Assembly (NCBI RefSeq): GCF_001641265.1
Contig: NW_020167524.1
Location: forward strand, 744,001 to 808,000
Source: Pseudogymnoascus destructans
Lineage: Eukaryota > Ascomycota > Leotiomycetes > Thelebolales > Thelebolaceae
Direction: 5' to 3'
Length of the DNA: 64,000 nt
A program made the translations under genes and the position numbers. This document shows positions 17,518 to 29,215 of this stretch, in pieces. The notes below the pieces were generated by a model. It was not told where the DNA came from and searched no databases. It worked only from the letters and a program-made list of their open reading frames with translations. How positions within the stretch are numbered: the stretch's first letter is position 1; every line of letters begins with the position of its first letter.

Positions 17518-20506
17518 ATGAGCACATCCCATGAGCCGCCCACCAGGGCGGAGGGCCTTAGAGAGAGGCATCGACTTTCCGATGAGAAAAACACGCCAAA
17601 CGTCATTGATGCGGGCGATGCCGCCGCTGCGGAGGAGCTGGAGAAGGAGAAGAAGACGTTTGGGCGGACTCCAGACGGAACCAGTAAGTTTTTGGCCTGC
17701 ACCCCAGAGCCCAGCGCATCTTGAGCTGCCGTTGCCAAATGATGAGTAAAATGCAAGAACCCGACTAACTCTTACCCCACGTAGTCTTCACAGTTCCTCA
17801 CACACACGACATGGTCTCGCAGCTCCTCGACCCTCGACAGCCAAAGAACTTTTCCGATGTGGCGGTTTTGGCCGTCATGGCTGGCCACATCCTGCTCCTC
17901 TACGTCCTCCCACGATTTATTCGGGTCCCTCTCTTTGCTGTTGTATTTCTGTTCTGGAGAGCTTGCTACAATGTGGGGATTGGCTACCTATTACGCGTAC
18001 AATCCAACCACAGACAGATGGAGACTTGGGCGAAGCAATGGAAGCTCTTCGAGAACCCAGCGTCGGGAAAGAACCCAAGACCTTGGCTGTATGACCTTCT
18101 GAAGCGCGAGCTGGAGGCAAAGATACCGGAAGATTACAGTTTTGAGAAGGCGCCGATCGAGTATAACACCTGGCTTGTCTTCCGACGTGTCGTCGATCTC
18201 ATTCTCATGTGCGATTTCTCAACGTACTGCCTATTCGCGATTGCATGTGGAAGCCAACCAGTGAATGAAAGTTATCTAATGTTCGCGGCCCGCTGGGTTA
18301 CTGGCCTTATCCTCTTCGGTTTTAATGTCTGGGTCAAGCTTGATGCCCATCGTGTTGTCAAAGATTATGCATGGTACTGGGGTGACTTTTTCTACCTTAT
18401 CGACCAAGAGTTGACATTCGACGGCGTTTTTGAGATGGCGCCTCATCCCATGTACTCCGTCGGATACGCCGGATACTATGGTATCTCTATGATGGCATCC
18501 AGCTACTCGGTGCTTTTCATCTCCATTATTGCACACGCCGCCCAATTCGCATTTCTTGTCTTGGTTGAGAACCCTCATATTGAGAAGATCTACAACCCCC
18601 CCGCGCCAAGAACTAGAAGAGATACGAATCCTACCCATGCCGAAGTTGAGGAAGCAACCCACGAAGCAGCTGTTGCTGAGGGAGTGCCAGAGGAACCTGT
18701 CTTGGAACCCTTCAGACCCAGGTCCCCAGTGACACCTGCTCTACCGTCCAACCTGCACAATGTCATGGGATTTGACAATATTGACCCATATCGCATCACG
18801 GATGTGTCTGTACTCCTCCTGGTGGTGTACACCGCGCTATTGACCTTCTTCACGCCCAGCACACCAATTTGGCAGGTATTATTTGTCCTCCATGCTACCG
18901 CGTGGCGATTATGGTACAGCCTTGGATTGGGAATAATCCTCGATCAACAATCTAACATGAAACTGTGGACTCGTCACTTTGTCAAGTACGGCGAGAGCGC
19001 AGAGGAGGCATGGCGTCAATGGAAGGGCATGTACCACCTCAGCATGTCAATGGCCTGGATCAGTTTCGTTGCAGCAGCATGGAAATCGTACTCATCTCCG
19101 CCAGACTGGGACTACGGACTAGTCCTCCTAAGACATGTGGTTGGATTCGCCCTTGTGTCCCTGCAGCTCTGGACCGCTGTGAGCATCTACGAGTCTCTCA
19201 GCGAGTTTGGGTGGTTCTACGGCGACTTCTTCTTCGACCACGCACCAAAGCTGACATACAGCGGCATCTACAGATACCTGAACAACCCGGAGCGCATCAT
19301 CGGCCTCGCCGGTGTGTGGGGAGCAGTATTCATTACGAATAGCAAGGCCGTATTCTTCCTGGCCTTACTTAGCCATATGCTCGCACTCGGATTCATCCAA
19401 TTCGTTGAGAAGCCTCACATGCAGAAACTTTACGGACAGAGCCTCCGCAAAGAGGCTGGGCTTACAAAGACCTTCCGCAACTCCCTACCGCCACACTTCA
19501 AGTCATGGCACGGTAGCGTCGACAAGGTTCTGGGGGATACCGGAAACTTTGTCGAGGATTTCCTCGATGCTGCTCGCCCCAAGCTCGCCACTGGTGTTTC
19601 CACCTTTGTCCGCGACACCACGGCACTCTTCCAGCAGTACCCTGCACGACTGACCATCACTCGCCTGGCACCTGACCTCGCAGGCTACAACCCCAAGGAC
19701 TACTCTATCAACATCGAAGACTCCTTGACCACCACAAGCAGCCCCTTCAGATCCCGAACCTTCGAGTACGGTGCACCCATCCGCGTCAAGTGGACTGCCC
19801 CTGCCAACCACAGCCACAAGGACTGGATCGGCCTCTACATGGTGGCCGACAACGCCTCGCGCGACGTTACCCGCATCGCCTCCGTCGGACGTTGGATTCC
19901 CACCTCGCGCGACGAATACGACTCCTCCATCGCTGATACCGGCATCCTGTCGTCGAACAAGCCGTACAACGGTGGCGACGGTGATAGCGTCCTCGTGCAG
20001 GGTGAGATGGTCTTCAGCGGTGACAAACTCTTCTGGACGCACGGCGTGTTTGAGTTCCGGTACCACCACGATGGCAAGCACAACGTCATGGCCATCTCGC
20101 GGCCCTTCACCGTGTGCCTCGCCCGTTTTGACGAGGAGGACACGACGGGCCCTGTGCGCGTTGCCATTGAAGAGGCGCTGCTCCCAGTGGTCCGCAACTG
20201 CTTTGACCGCGACCCGGAGGTTGCGCCCGATGGAGTGGAGGATGGGTTCGGAGAGCTGGTGGAGCGCGAGAGCAAGTATGCACGCCGCGTGGTATTTGCT
20301 ATTAAGGAGGTGTTTGGAGTCGAATTTGCGCCGGGGGTGGTGCTTGCGGATGGGAATGTGAGGAATTTGGCGTGGAGAATTTGTAATGCGCGGAAAGTGC
20401 TGGTGAGTTTGATCCGATCCCTCCCGTTGTGAGTGAAGCTAATGAGTCGTAGGCGCCGTATAGCATGTCGAGTGGGAAGGGGACGACGACGCCCACTGGA
20501 GCTTGA
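17518..20506 (+). CDS. CHO2: Phosphatidylethanolamine N-methyltransferase
   Basis: Catalyses the first methylation of phosphatidylethanolamine to phosphatidylcholine at the ER membrane, using S-adenosylmethionine. Exons 17518-17683, 17785-20402 and 20453-20506 give 945 residues, about the family length. The introns have canonical GT-AG ends; the first has a GACTAAC branch site, and the second restores the conserved tail (APYSMSSGKGTTTPTGA). The protein has the two tandem methyltransferase halves with many membrane segments: the first centres on EMAPHPMYSVGYAGYYG (about residue 230), the second on YLNNPERIIGLAG (about 510). A soluble C-terminal domain follows (DWIGLYMV). The start is the first ATG, in an ACAAACATG context. 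Confidence 0.95.
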
Positions 20507-21057
20507 GTGGGTTGGTTGGCTGAGTTGGCTGGACTATGTTGAGTTGTTGTGGGAGGCATTTTGCCTGTTGCTCTTTGTTATGGAGGTGGAAGGAGGTTGT
20601 TCGAAGCCTAGCGTAAATAGGACACATTATACCAGTAACGTATATAGCATAGCACTATAAGAATCATGAACATAGCATCTTTAGTCCTCTGTTGTTTGAT
20701 GTAGATACCCAGGAGATGCAAGCCGCACACTTGTATCTCGTTGTCGAGGCTGGTTACCACAATGCTGAGCTCACAAACAAAAAGCCAAGCAAGAAGAACG
20801 TGACAGTAAATGTAATAGCAAGCAGTCTAAATTATATACAGTGCCAATTCCTTCATCTAACGAGAGTGGACTTTTCTATCTCTATCTCTATATCCATCTA
20901 TCAGTACCCATCTATCAGTACCTCTCTCTACCTTTATCCTAGTTCTACACACCCGCAATCAATGAGGGGAGAGTCTATCCCAAAGCCACCCCTACGCCAA
21001 AACAAAAAGAAACCTCTCTACAGTACACATACCATACATCTCCTACCCCCCAAACCT
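20507..21057. other. Intergenic between CHO2 and flavohemoglobin (convergent)
   Basis: Holds both 3' ends. A TCTATC-type microsatellite lies at about 20875-20938. No coding frame is convincing. Confidence 0.6.
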
Positions 21058-22491
21058 CTACGCAGCCCCAAACACCTCCGAATGAATCCTCCCCGGCTCC
21101 ACCCCCAACCTCTCCAAATCCGCCCTCTGCTTCGCCATAAACGGCACCGGGCCACAAATATAATAATCCGCGCCCTCCACCAGCTCCTCCGTCCTCGCAA
21201 ACTCCACGCGGCCCTGGAAATCATAATCCACGCCCTTCACACCCTCCTTCCCCACCTCGTCATAATACACCGCCCTCGACACGTTCCCGTTCTTTTCTAC
21301 CGCAGCCGCTAGCTCGTCGCGCATAGCGTGCGCACCGCGGTTTCGCGCTGCGTGCACGAAATGCACTTTCCGCTCCGATGGACCGGATGTGATAGTCTGC
21401 AGCATCGATAACATGGGCGTCAGACCCACGCCACCACTGAGCAGGACTACAGGAGTGGTCGCCTCAGCATTGAGCGTGAAATCGCCATACGGCATACTCA
21501 AATCCAGCACCGCGCCCTCGGGCGTCCCATCATGCAACAAGCTCGAGATATGACCCGCAGGCCTATCAGCGCCCGGGCCCTCACGCTTGACCGAGATACG
21601 GAAGCGTGAGGATCCAGGAGGGGCAGAGAGCGAGTACTGACGCGGCTGGAACAGGTTCAGACCTGGCACAAAGCAGCGGATCGTTACGAATTGGCCCGGG
21701 CGGAAGGGGGGGAGGGAAAGCCCATCTTGCGGCGCGAGGTGGAAGGAGGTGATTTCCCCGCTCTCGAGAGTCTTCTGCTCGACCACGAATGAGCGCCATC
21801 CGTTCCACCCGCCTGGGGTAGCGGCAGCGGCATCGTAGAGACCTTTCTCGAATCCGATGAAGATTGCGGCCAGCTGGGCATAGGCGGCTGCCCAGGCCTC
21901 CATTACGGTTGCGTTTACGCCGTCGCCGAGGACTTCTTGGATGGAGGCCAGGAGGTGCTCGCCTACGATGGGGTAGTGCTCTGGCGCCACGCCGAGACCG
22001 GCATGCTTGTGCCCGATGCGCGAGACGGTTGAGGAGAGCTTGTCCAGGTCGCCGATGTGTGCAGCGTAGCCCCAGACCGCGCGGGCGAGCGCGGATTGCT
22101 GCTCACCTGACTCTTGGTGGGCGGCGTTGAAGACATTGCGTAGCTCGGGGACGGCGGCAAGGATGCGCTTGTAGAAGTGGGAGGTGATGGCGTTGCCGTG
22201 CTGCTCGAGGACGGGGGCGGTGGATTTCACGATGGCGGTTTGCTCTGGGGTGAGGGCGGGGGGGGCTGAGGTGTGGAGGGGGGAGGTGTGACGGATTGGG
22301 GCGGGGGCGGGAAGGGTGGTCCGAAGGAGTATGTTGAGATGTTGTGGGAGGCGCCTAAAAATGTTTTAGTTGACTGGGGTTAAGGGTGTACGGGGTTCAG
22401 TTGCAGATTTGTTTTCTGGGACTTGGAAGTTTGGGGAGGAGGATGGTTTGAAGGCTCACATTGGGGGGCGCCTGAGGGATGTTAAATACAT
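21058..22491 (-). CDS. Flavohemoglobin (nitric oxide dioxygenase), predicted mitochondrial form
   Basis: Converts nitric oxide to nitrate with O2 and NAD(P)H and protects against nitrosative stress. The globin domain comes first (SHFYKRIL with the distal Tyr; HKHAGLG..EHYPIVGEHLL with the proximal His), then the FAD domain (PRQYSLSAPPG) and the NAD-binding domain (LLSGGVGLTPMLSML; YYICGPVPFM). I place a first exon at 22460-22491 and the second at 21058-22354, joined over a 105-nt GT-AG intron, giving 442 residues. The leader (MYLTSLRRPPMRLPQHLN, then RHTSPLHTSA) is rich in Arg, Ser and Leu without acids, typical of a mitochondrial presequence. Without this exon no ATG precedes the globin. The intron is inferred. 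Confidence 0.9.
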
Positions 22492-23201
22492 TTTGCTGGG
22501 AGTTGTTTGTACAGAGAGAATGGTGAGGATAGTGAGGATAGTGAGGATAGTGAGGAGAATGAGTAGTGGAAGCAGAGAAGGGAGAGGGAAAACAGAGTGA
22601 AACAGAAAAGTTCGAGATAGTAGACGTATATCCCGAGGAGAGCATCTCCGCGGGGTTATAACATTTTGCGGGGGAACGGCGATAAGTGGAGATATGGTAC
22701 CCCCGCAGATTGATTGGTTATAAAATGGCGAAATTCATGATTGGTTAACACGTCCTCCTAGGCTTTAGGTTGCAGACTGTTTTACGGACCGTACCGACCG
22801 TCTGTAGCCCCTATCCGTAACTATATCCGTAACTATATCCGTAACTATAACCGTAACCATAAGCTGTCTGTAAACTGTGCCTTTTGGTATATACTATTGT
22901 ATGCCATGAGTTCGTCTCCTCCAATTCGGTGTTCTCACTGCCATACGTACCAGGAGTCGTCATTATTCCGTACGAATCGCCTTAGTCGCTAGTACGCAAA
23001 CTGCTCTCTATGTTCTACCTCTAGGACTTCTCGCCGTAGCGTATCCATTACACCTAGTGGACAGTAGCTTACGGACTAATATAGCCTCTTCGCGATAAGC
23101 CCATGTTGTGGCAGTGTCTATGGTGTATGTTTCACCCCGAAATACGCCGGTTCTCTCATATATTCGTAACTCATTTCTCACCCGATCTATTCCCACCCCC
23201 T
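22492..23201. other. Intergenic with minisatellites and a Helitron scrap
   Basis: Contains four copies of the 9-bp unit GTGAGGATA (22523-22558) in the flavohemoglobin upstream region. It also has a G-rich imperfect hairpin (GCGGGGG/CCCCCGC, about 22669-22708) and the Helitron-derived piece listed separately. Confidence 0.6.
22735..23045 (+). pseudogene. Helitron 5' fragment (second copy)
   Basis: ATG 22907 opens MSSSPPIRCSHCHTYQESSL, nearly the same as the N-terminus of the Helitron at 9630-9560 (MSSSPPIRCAYCGSYRESSL), and continues to a stop in NRLSR*YANC. The 5' leaders of both also resemble each other (CGAAATTCA, GATTGG). A 12-bp repeat, ATCCGTAACTAT, occurs in four copies at 22813-22860. 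Homology fades after about 23045, so this is a truncated scrap. Confidence 0.7.
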
Positions 23202-25939
23202 CTACTCCCTCCTCAACCTATTAACCTCCTTCTCCCTTCTCTCCCTCGCCGCCCTCGCCAGCAGCACATAATCATCCTCCCTAACAGCCTCCCTAAACAC
23301 CTCCCTCATCCTCCGCGAATGCATCCCACAACTCCCAACCGGCACCTCCCTCCCCAGCGCAAACATCGCCGCAATAGCGCGCCGCCGCTCTGCCTCCGGC
23401 CGCACAATCTCTTCAAAACACTCAGTGCATACCGAGAGCTCAGGCAGCTGCGCGATAGAATACCATCGCGAATCAAACACCTCTTTATCCCCCCTGCACG
23501 GCGGCGTGGCAACGAAGCGCTTCGCTAATGCCGCAAACGGGCGGGGGTCCAGCGCGCGTCCAGACGCACCAGCCCGGTCAGCGAGCAGCTCTAGCGAGTC
23601 AAAGTAGTGTGGGAAGCGCGGGCTGTCGAAGCGGAGATCGCACATGCGTCTCGGAGCCGGTGCGCCCTCAGGGTGGGTTGGCACAAAGAGGCCGCGGGTA
23701 GCAGGCAGGAGAGCCTCGACGACCTGAGAGCAGGTGTGGCAGACATTGAAGTTGTGAACGAGGCGTCCCGAGTCGGGGTCGCGTACCGAGTGCCATTTGC
23801 GGGTTGCCTCGTGGCCGCCGAGACATGGGGGCGTAGTGGCGGAGACGTGTGCGATTTGGTGGAGCAGGGCGAGGTCCTTGGCGCAGTTCTTCTTGAGGAG
23901 GAGCCAGGCAATGCGGTACCAGGGCTGGGTGCCGAAGTCGCAGCTTATCTCATCATCGAGGGAGCGGAAGGGCGCGGGGACGAAGAAGGTATGGAAGGGG
24001 GTTTGTTCGATGGAGGATTGGTAGCAGGAGGGGCAGATGTTGAACCCGCGGCATTTGGGGAGGGTGAGCCAGTCGACTTTGCCGCGGACGGGAGATGTGC
24101 GCGGACATGGTAGGAGGGGGGCGATGGTTCCGTCGCCGCCCATGTCTTCGGAGAACCGGCGGACGTAGCCCATGTTCGGGACCTCGATGTGAGGAGCTAT
24201 GGCTGGAGGTTGGAAGGGAGGCGGTTGCCAGTAATCCTTTTGAGTGGGAGACGTGCCAGAGTGGTAGCTGCTACCTTGGCCATGGGGACTGGGAAATTGT
24301 ACGTCGCCACGTCCCCGCCCACTCATCGGGATAGGCATCGGCAGCGTGGCATTCGGTTCTTTGGATAACGGGTCGATGTCGACAGGACTCGGGTCTCTTT
24401 GTCTACCTGGTGCGGTATACGGCGTCTGCGGGTTTGTATCGTAAGGAGAAAACGGAGAGACAGGCCGTGACCCTGTTGTATTCTCGAAGACAGGTGGGTG
24501 TGTATCCTTCCTCTGGTTATCTAACAGCCCCGCAGCGAGACCAGCTGCTGCAAGCGGCCCTGCTCCCCCTGTTCGTGGGCTGGGCAGTGTCATGGAGTAT
24601 GTTTTCTTGGGAGTACCGAAATCAAGGTTTGATTGGTTAGAACCGGTTCGGTGATATCGTGAAGGTTCAATTTCGAGGTAGAGACTGTCACCATGGCGAG
24701 ATGGGTGACGATGGTGGCGCCGGCGTCGCCTGTCCGAGTTTGACGAGTCTCTGTCATCTAGATCGCTGCTGACGTATCCTTTCCTGCTTGACTGAGTTGA
24801 TGACTGCCGTGAGTGGCGACGATCAGAGCTGTCATGGCGATTGAGCCGCGAGCTTGGTCGTTCTGGGCGGCGCGAGCTACTATCATCGCCCAACGGCTGC
24901 GGCCGTGGTGGTCTTTCTGCTGGGTCTCCCCTGGATCTAGGTCTGTTGTCCAGGCTCCCGCGGTTCTTATCATGACCTAGCGTAGGTGGCTGCAACCGTC
25001 CACCCAGGGTTGGTTTCCTCTCGGTGATCGGCGAGCTAGGCTTTGGGGAGGAGCCGCCATACTTTCTTGGTAGTGAGTGAGCAGCGATATCAAAGAGACC
25101 TCCATTTCCCACAGACGACCCAGGAGATACGAATTCATTCGCTGACGGATTCATAGACGGACTTCTAACGGTGCGGCCAGGCTCATCGTGCCTCGGATTG
25201 TAAGCGTATGCCGAAGTCGGGAATGGTGGGGGATGAGGCTCGAGATTCGTGGTGGGAGCAGGCAGGTCCTGTCGACTTCTTCGAGTTATGGGCGGAGGGG
25301 AGTCTCGACTCTCCTTCCGGTGCCTTGGTCTCGCTTGTTCTGGAGGGGAATCTCGACCATCTTTTTGGTGCCTTGGTTTCACTTGTTCTTGCACGACGAC
25401 AGGTTTGACAGGCACCTTCTTGTATTTCCCCGCAGTGTCGTTCTCAGACGAGGAGGGGGTGTCCGGCTTGGGTACAAGCACGAAACGTCGCTCGCCGTTA
25501 TCATCTTTCCGGCATGGTGGCTCTGGTTTCGTGGGTTCGGGTTTCATAGAATCGGAGACAGAGAGCTCAGAGTCGTAGAGGATAGGTAGCTGATCTATCA
25601 CACCTTTAGAGGGCGGATCGTATAAAGCCTTTGCGTGTGCCTCCCCATATTCCCTCAGTAGCGAGTCTTTCTCATCTTCGACGTGTGGCTTCGGTGGCCA
25701 GCCCTTTCTTGGAGGCTGCCGAGGTCTCGAGGGTTGAGTGGTGTCGTAGAAAGAGGGTACTTTGAGGTTGACTGGCAGTGAACCGTAGATGGGTGGCCTG
25801 TACTGATCAGTTTTGGCTCACTGGACCTGGAGTAGCAAACTTACGAAGACGGGACCGTTTGCCGGCTTCTCGACGTCTTGAAGAAGCCATTCAAGAGCAA
25901 GTCGTCAGCATCCAAGGTCGATCTTGGTGGGGGGGGCAT
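23202..25939 (-). CDS. Conserved fungal protein, disordered N-terminus and Cys-rich C-terminus
   Basis: Exons 25845-25939 and 23202-25797 (47-nt intron, GTAAGT...TACAG) give 896 residues starting MPPPPRSTLDADDLLLNGFF. I chose this ATG because it is the one whose frame joins the main exon across the intron; a later ATG does not. The first 500 or so residues are Ser/Arg/Pro-rich and look disordered. The last 300 have ordered Cys pairs: CRGFNICPSCY, NVCHTCSQVVEALLP, CGMHSRRMREVFREA, plus TPPC repeats, with hydrophobic WYRIAWLLLKKN. This suggests a metal-binding fold. I recall similar fungal proteins of unknown function sometimes labelled Ser/Arg-related nuclear matrix proteins. No activity can be assigned. 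Confidence 0.85.
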
Positions 25940-26676
25940 AATGCCCGCGTCGATAAGCTCAACGCCGTCGCTACGATAACAAACAGCAACAAGCAGGTCG
26001 TAAAGTCAAGTCATTGAGAATGATTCAGTATTGCGCAAAGTTCTAGATTTTGCACCGTGGCTGTAGAGTGTTGAGTTTCTAGGTGGACCTCTTTGTATGC
26101 ATGATGATGCATGCATGCCCTTGTTTGGCGGGACAAGGCCGTGAGACTGCGCGTTACATGCAGTAGCTCGGCGCAACGAAGGCGAGTCTAGAGCTCAAGC
26201 GGCGGCAGCGAGACGCAAGGGGTAGACTCTTTTGTTTCCTAGCTGCTCGATGGGCTATAGTGGTTTGTGAAGCCGCCTTTCGAGGTCATTTTTACGAGTT
26301 GCCGCCGTACTCGAGTACGTTTTCACCAGCAAGTGTCTAGATTTGGCGTCCCGCAGGCGGTGGCGTCAACTGGGCCATGACACCGAAGGATGAAGTGGCG
26401 CATAAGCACTTCTCGACCGACAACAAATGGATGGCTATTAGTGGCTGGATGCGACGATCGTCCCATCTACATACCTTCTTTTCCCGCCCATATTCCGCCT
26501 TTCGACTGTGCAATGCATATTCGCAGGGCGGCAAAGTATAATTATTATTAATTCTTATGCCTCATTTCTATACTCCCATCTCCAAACGCCCCCTTTGCTA
26601 TCCCACTATCCCGTAAAGCCATGATGCCAGTCTCCGTAGCCATATACCCTTCTGCACCGTAGTGTAGTCCCCGCCC
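25940..26676. other. Intergenic, no gene seen
   Basis: Upstream region of the Cys-rich orphan and 3' flank of PGA2. It contains a GCATGATGATGCATGCATGC stretch (about 26098) but no convincing coding frame or RNA gene. Confidence 0.5.
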
Positions 26677-27171
26677 TTACGTCAGGTACTGTTCGATGTC
26701 CTTGTCCTCCTCATCATCGCACGCCTCCGTCTCGGCCCTCAACTTCTCATCCGCCTCAATAATCCGCTTGATCATAGCCCGTTGGCGCTTCCTCGCCTTC
26801 TTGCCCCAATTTGCACTGGTCGTCTCCGCCGTCGCCTCCACCGCCTCGCACGTGTCCTCGTCGCTCTCGCTATCCTCAGGCACCTCGACTTGTCCTCGCA
26901 GGGAGTTGGCGCTGATGGCCGCTTTGGGCCCGGTGGCCGGGGTGGCCATCTCGTCGGCGACGATTTCCTTGTCGTGCTGCGCGGATTGTAGTTTGGCGGC
27001 CCATTGACTTAGGTACGGACGCAGGAGGAGGTAGGCGCCTATGATGGTGACGATGCGGACCCATTCCTTGAGGGACATGGATGCGTAGTGTTCGGCATTG
27101 TGCTTGAGGTTCTCGAAGCCTTGGACTATGTAGCCCAAGACTGTGCCTATAAGGTCGTTGAGTTCCGTCAT
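26677..27171 (-). CDS. PGA2: PGA2-like ER membrane trafficking protein
   Basis: Single exon, 164 residues. One membrane segment (WVRIVTIIGAYLLLRPYLSQW, shown here in 20 or fewer: IVTIIGAYLLLRPYL) follows a short N-terminus ending in MSLKEW. A linker, an acidic region (PEDSESDEDTCEAVE) and a basic patch (WGKKARKRQRAMIKR) come next. This order and the MSLKEWVRIV...LLRPYL motif are those of the fungal Pga2 family, which yeast work links to ER processing and transport of Gas1 and alkaline phosphatase. It is divergent from the gene at 27425, with 253 bp between starts. Confidence 0.8.
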   Translation of the reverse strand: MTELNDLIGTVLGYIVQGFENLKHNAEHYASMSLKEWVRIVTIIGAYLLLRPYLSQWAAKLQSAQHDKEIVADEMATPATGPKAAISANSLRGQVEVPEDSESDEDTCEAVEATAETTSANWGKKARKRQRAMIKRIIEADEKLRAETEACDDEEDKDIEQYLT

Positions 27172-27290
27172 GTTTCAGTGCTGCGCTCGTTGGAGGTTAT
27201 GGTGACCTTGGGGATTGACTTTCTTATGAGATTCGGCGAAACTGCTTTTCCGGTGTATCCGTAACGTACAAATTATTGTTGGGCGAGCCA

Positions 27291-27342
27291 ACTCCGATGA
27301 TACTCCGAAGATACTCCGATGATACTCCGATGATACTCCGAC
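27291..27342 (+). repeat. 11-bp minisatellite in a bidirectional promoter
   Basis: Unit ACTCCGATGAT, nearly five copies, between the divergent PGA2 and the gene at 27425. One extra half unit lies at about 27364. Confidence 0.85.
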
Positions 27343-27424
27343 AAAATCAATAAGCGAGTTGAACTCCGATGAAAGCCGCCGTCCTCGGTGCAATGCATTC
27401 CATATATTGTCACATAGAACGACG

Positions 27425-28481
27425 ATGGACTCGAAGATAATGGGCGTCAAGATGGAGGACCAGAAGTCTCCGCAGGTGGCCCCTTCCAACGCGAAATGGA
27501 ACACCAAGAACCTGATTCCACGGCTGGCTACGGATGCTACTGCTGCGTTCGCATCTGCTGTCACAGTTGCACCTCTCATTACAATCATTGACAAGTACGT
27601 AGAAACAGCATCCTCGGGGTGTAACCTCCAGCTGCCTAACTTCAAAGGCTACGAAGCTACCTTACCTGCCATTACCTTCAAGCATCAGCGAAGGCTGTCT
27701 TACTAAATCCTATCTGAGCCTGACCCAGGCCACCGTCACCCCTTCCTCGTTGACCGATTGAAAGACTTTCACTGACTCATTCCCCCACAGAGCCATTATG
27801 GAAAATGCATCAGGCCGTGCCCCGATAAAAGATTCCCTCAGGGCATCCTTCTGCTCCTTGATCCTATCCCCGAAATCGATGTTCTTCTCGAAACCCTTCG
27901 GTTTAATATGCATGCTCTACGGCGGCACCTACCTGACAGCAAACACCCTCGACACCATCACATCCACCGTGACCGCTAAAGATGCGACGCTCGTGACGTC
28001 TGGCCCCTTAAAATTTGCCGCCTCTTCCACTGCCAACATTGGCCTCTGCCTCATCAAAGACCGCAAGTTCGCACAGCTCTTTGGCCCGAGTGGACCTCCC
28101 CGCCCGGTCCCGATGCCCACCATGATACTCTTCGCCATGCGTGACTGCATGACCATCTTCGCGTCGTTCAACATCCCGCCCCTAATAGGCCCGTCAATGT
28201 CGCGACACATGGGCGAGCTAGAAGAGACAATTAGCGCACAGACAATCGCGCAGTTTGCGGCGCCCGCGGCGATCCAGCTGGCCAGCACGCCGATGCATCT
28301 GCTCGGCCTGGACCTATATAACAGGCCGCATGGCGAGGGGTGGAGGAGTAGGGCTTCGATCATCTGGAAGAATTGGGGAATCAGTGCTGCGGCGCGAGTG
28401 TGCCGGATTGTGCCGGCGTTTGGCGTTGGCGGAGTGATCAATAAGAACGTGCGGAGTAAGGGAATGGCGATGTGGACGTGA
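27425..28481 (+). CDS. Conserved fungal multi-pass protein of unknown function
   Basis: Exons 27425-27594 and 27791-28481, joined over a 196-nt intron so that AA plus A makes Lys in ITIIDKAIMENASGR, give 286 residues. The ATG has a good context (ACGATGG). Hydrophobic stretches include AFASAVTVAPLITIID, FGLICMLYGGTYLTANTLD and QFAAPAAIQLASTPMHLLGL. The pattern of two N-terminal segments, a Gly-rich middle and a conserved GISAAARVCRIVPAFGVGG tail recalls a fungal family I know only as a sequence orphan. A mitochondrial or ER membrane protein is plausible from the composition, but no substrate can be named. Confidence 0.82.
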
Positions 28482-29215
28482 TAGAAAGGGGCTCATTGGC
28501 TACTTGACTTGTGATGTTTGGCGAGGCGTTGAGGGCGTTTGGGACTGCTTCGGCAGAGTGTTAATGAGCGGTCTGGTGCAGCATGGGCATAGATGGAGTT
28601 CACATAGAGCATAGCGTATAGCGTACTCATGCTATACAGCGTTGTAGAGGCTGGTTTAACATGAAAGAGGGACCATTAGATAGGGTCTCCTACAGGATCC
28701 GGGGACAACGAATGAGACGGAAACAGACTTACCACCCTCCTCTAAAACTTCTGCTTCTCCCAATTAGTGAGACTGTGAATGCCAGGCATCGAAGACTGGC
28801 AATGGATCGCATCACCAGAATCGATACTCTTTAAGTGCATAGTAGTACGAGGCTATGAGTGTTTCTGTGTTTACAGTTCGGAATATCTGCAGGTTTCCAT
28901 CTTTCCATCAAGGTATATCAATATTCATTAATCCCATCACAATGGAAAGTTGGGGAGGGTTCACAGCCTTGTCCTATATCGGCACCGCGAGGCTGAGCAC
29001 ATTTGTGGGACTTGCGGTCGCGACGCGCTAGAAATTGCACTTAAACGCGTCGCGGGGTCGTCTGGGGCCGCCCCTCCAAAGCATCAAGGACAAAATAATA
29101 AAAGTCGATATTAAGCAGCGCAACTTCCCCGTTTGATAAGGCTGGGACGAAGAGAATTAAAATTCTGATAAATAAACAGAATCCGAGCCTCAATCGCGAA
29201 AGAACACATTAAATA
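28482..29215. other. Intergenic upstream of thymidylate synthase
   Basis: No gene seen. The last 200 bp hold the MluI cell-cycle box described separately. An imperfect palindrome around GTATAGCGTACTCATGCTATAC (28617-28638, imperfect arms) lies nearer the upstream gene. Confidence 0.5.
29023..29050 (+). promoter_or_regulatory. MluI cell-cycle box(es) before thymidylate synthase
   Basis: A perfect ACGCGT (29045-29050) and a near match ACGCGC (29023-29028) lie 166-190 bp before the ATG. In yeasts MBF binds this motif to induce DNA-synthesis genes in late G1, and thymidylate synthase is the textbook target. The motif is seen; the regulation is inferred. Confidence 0.6.
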
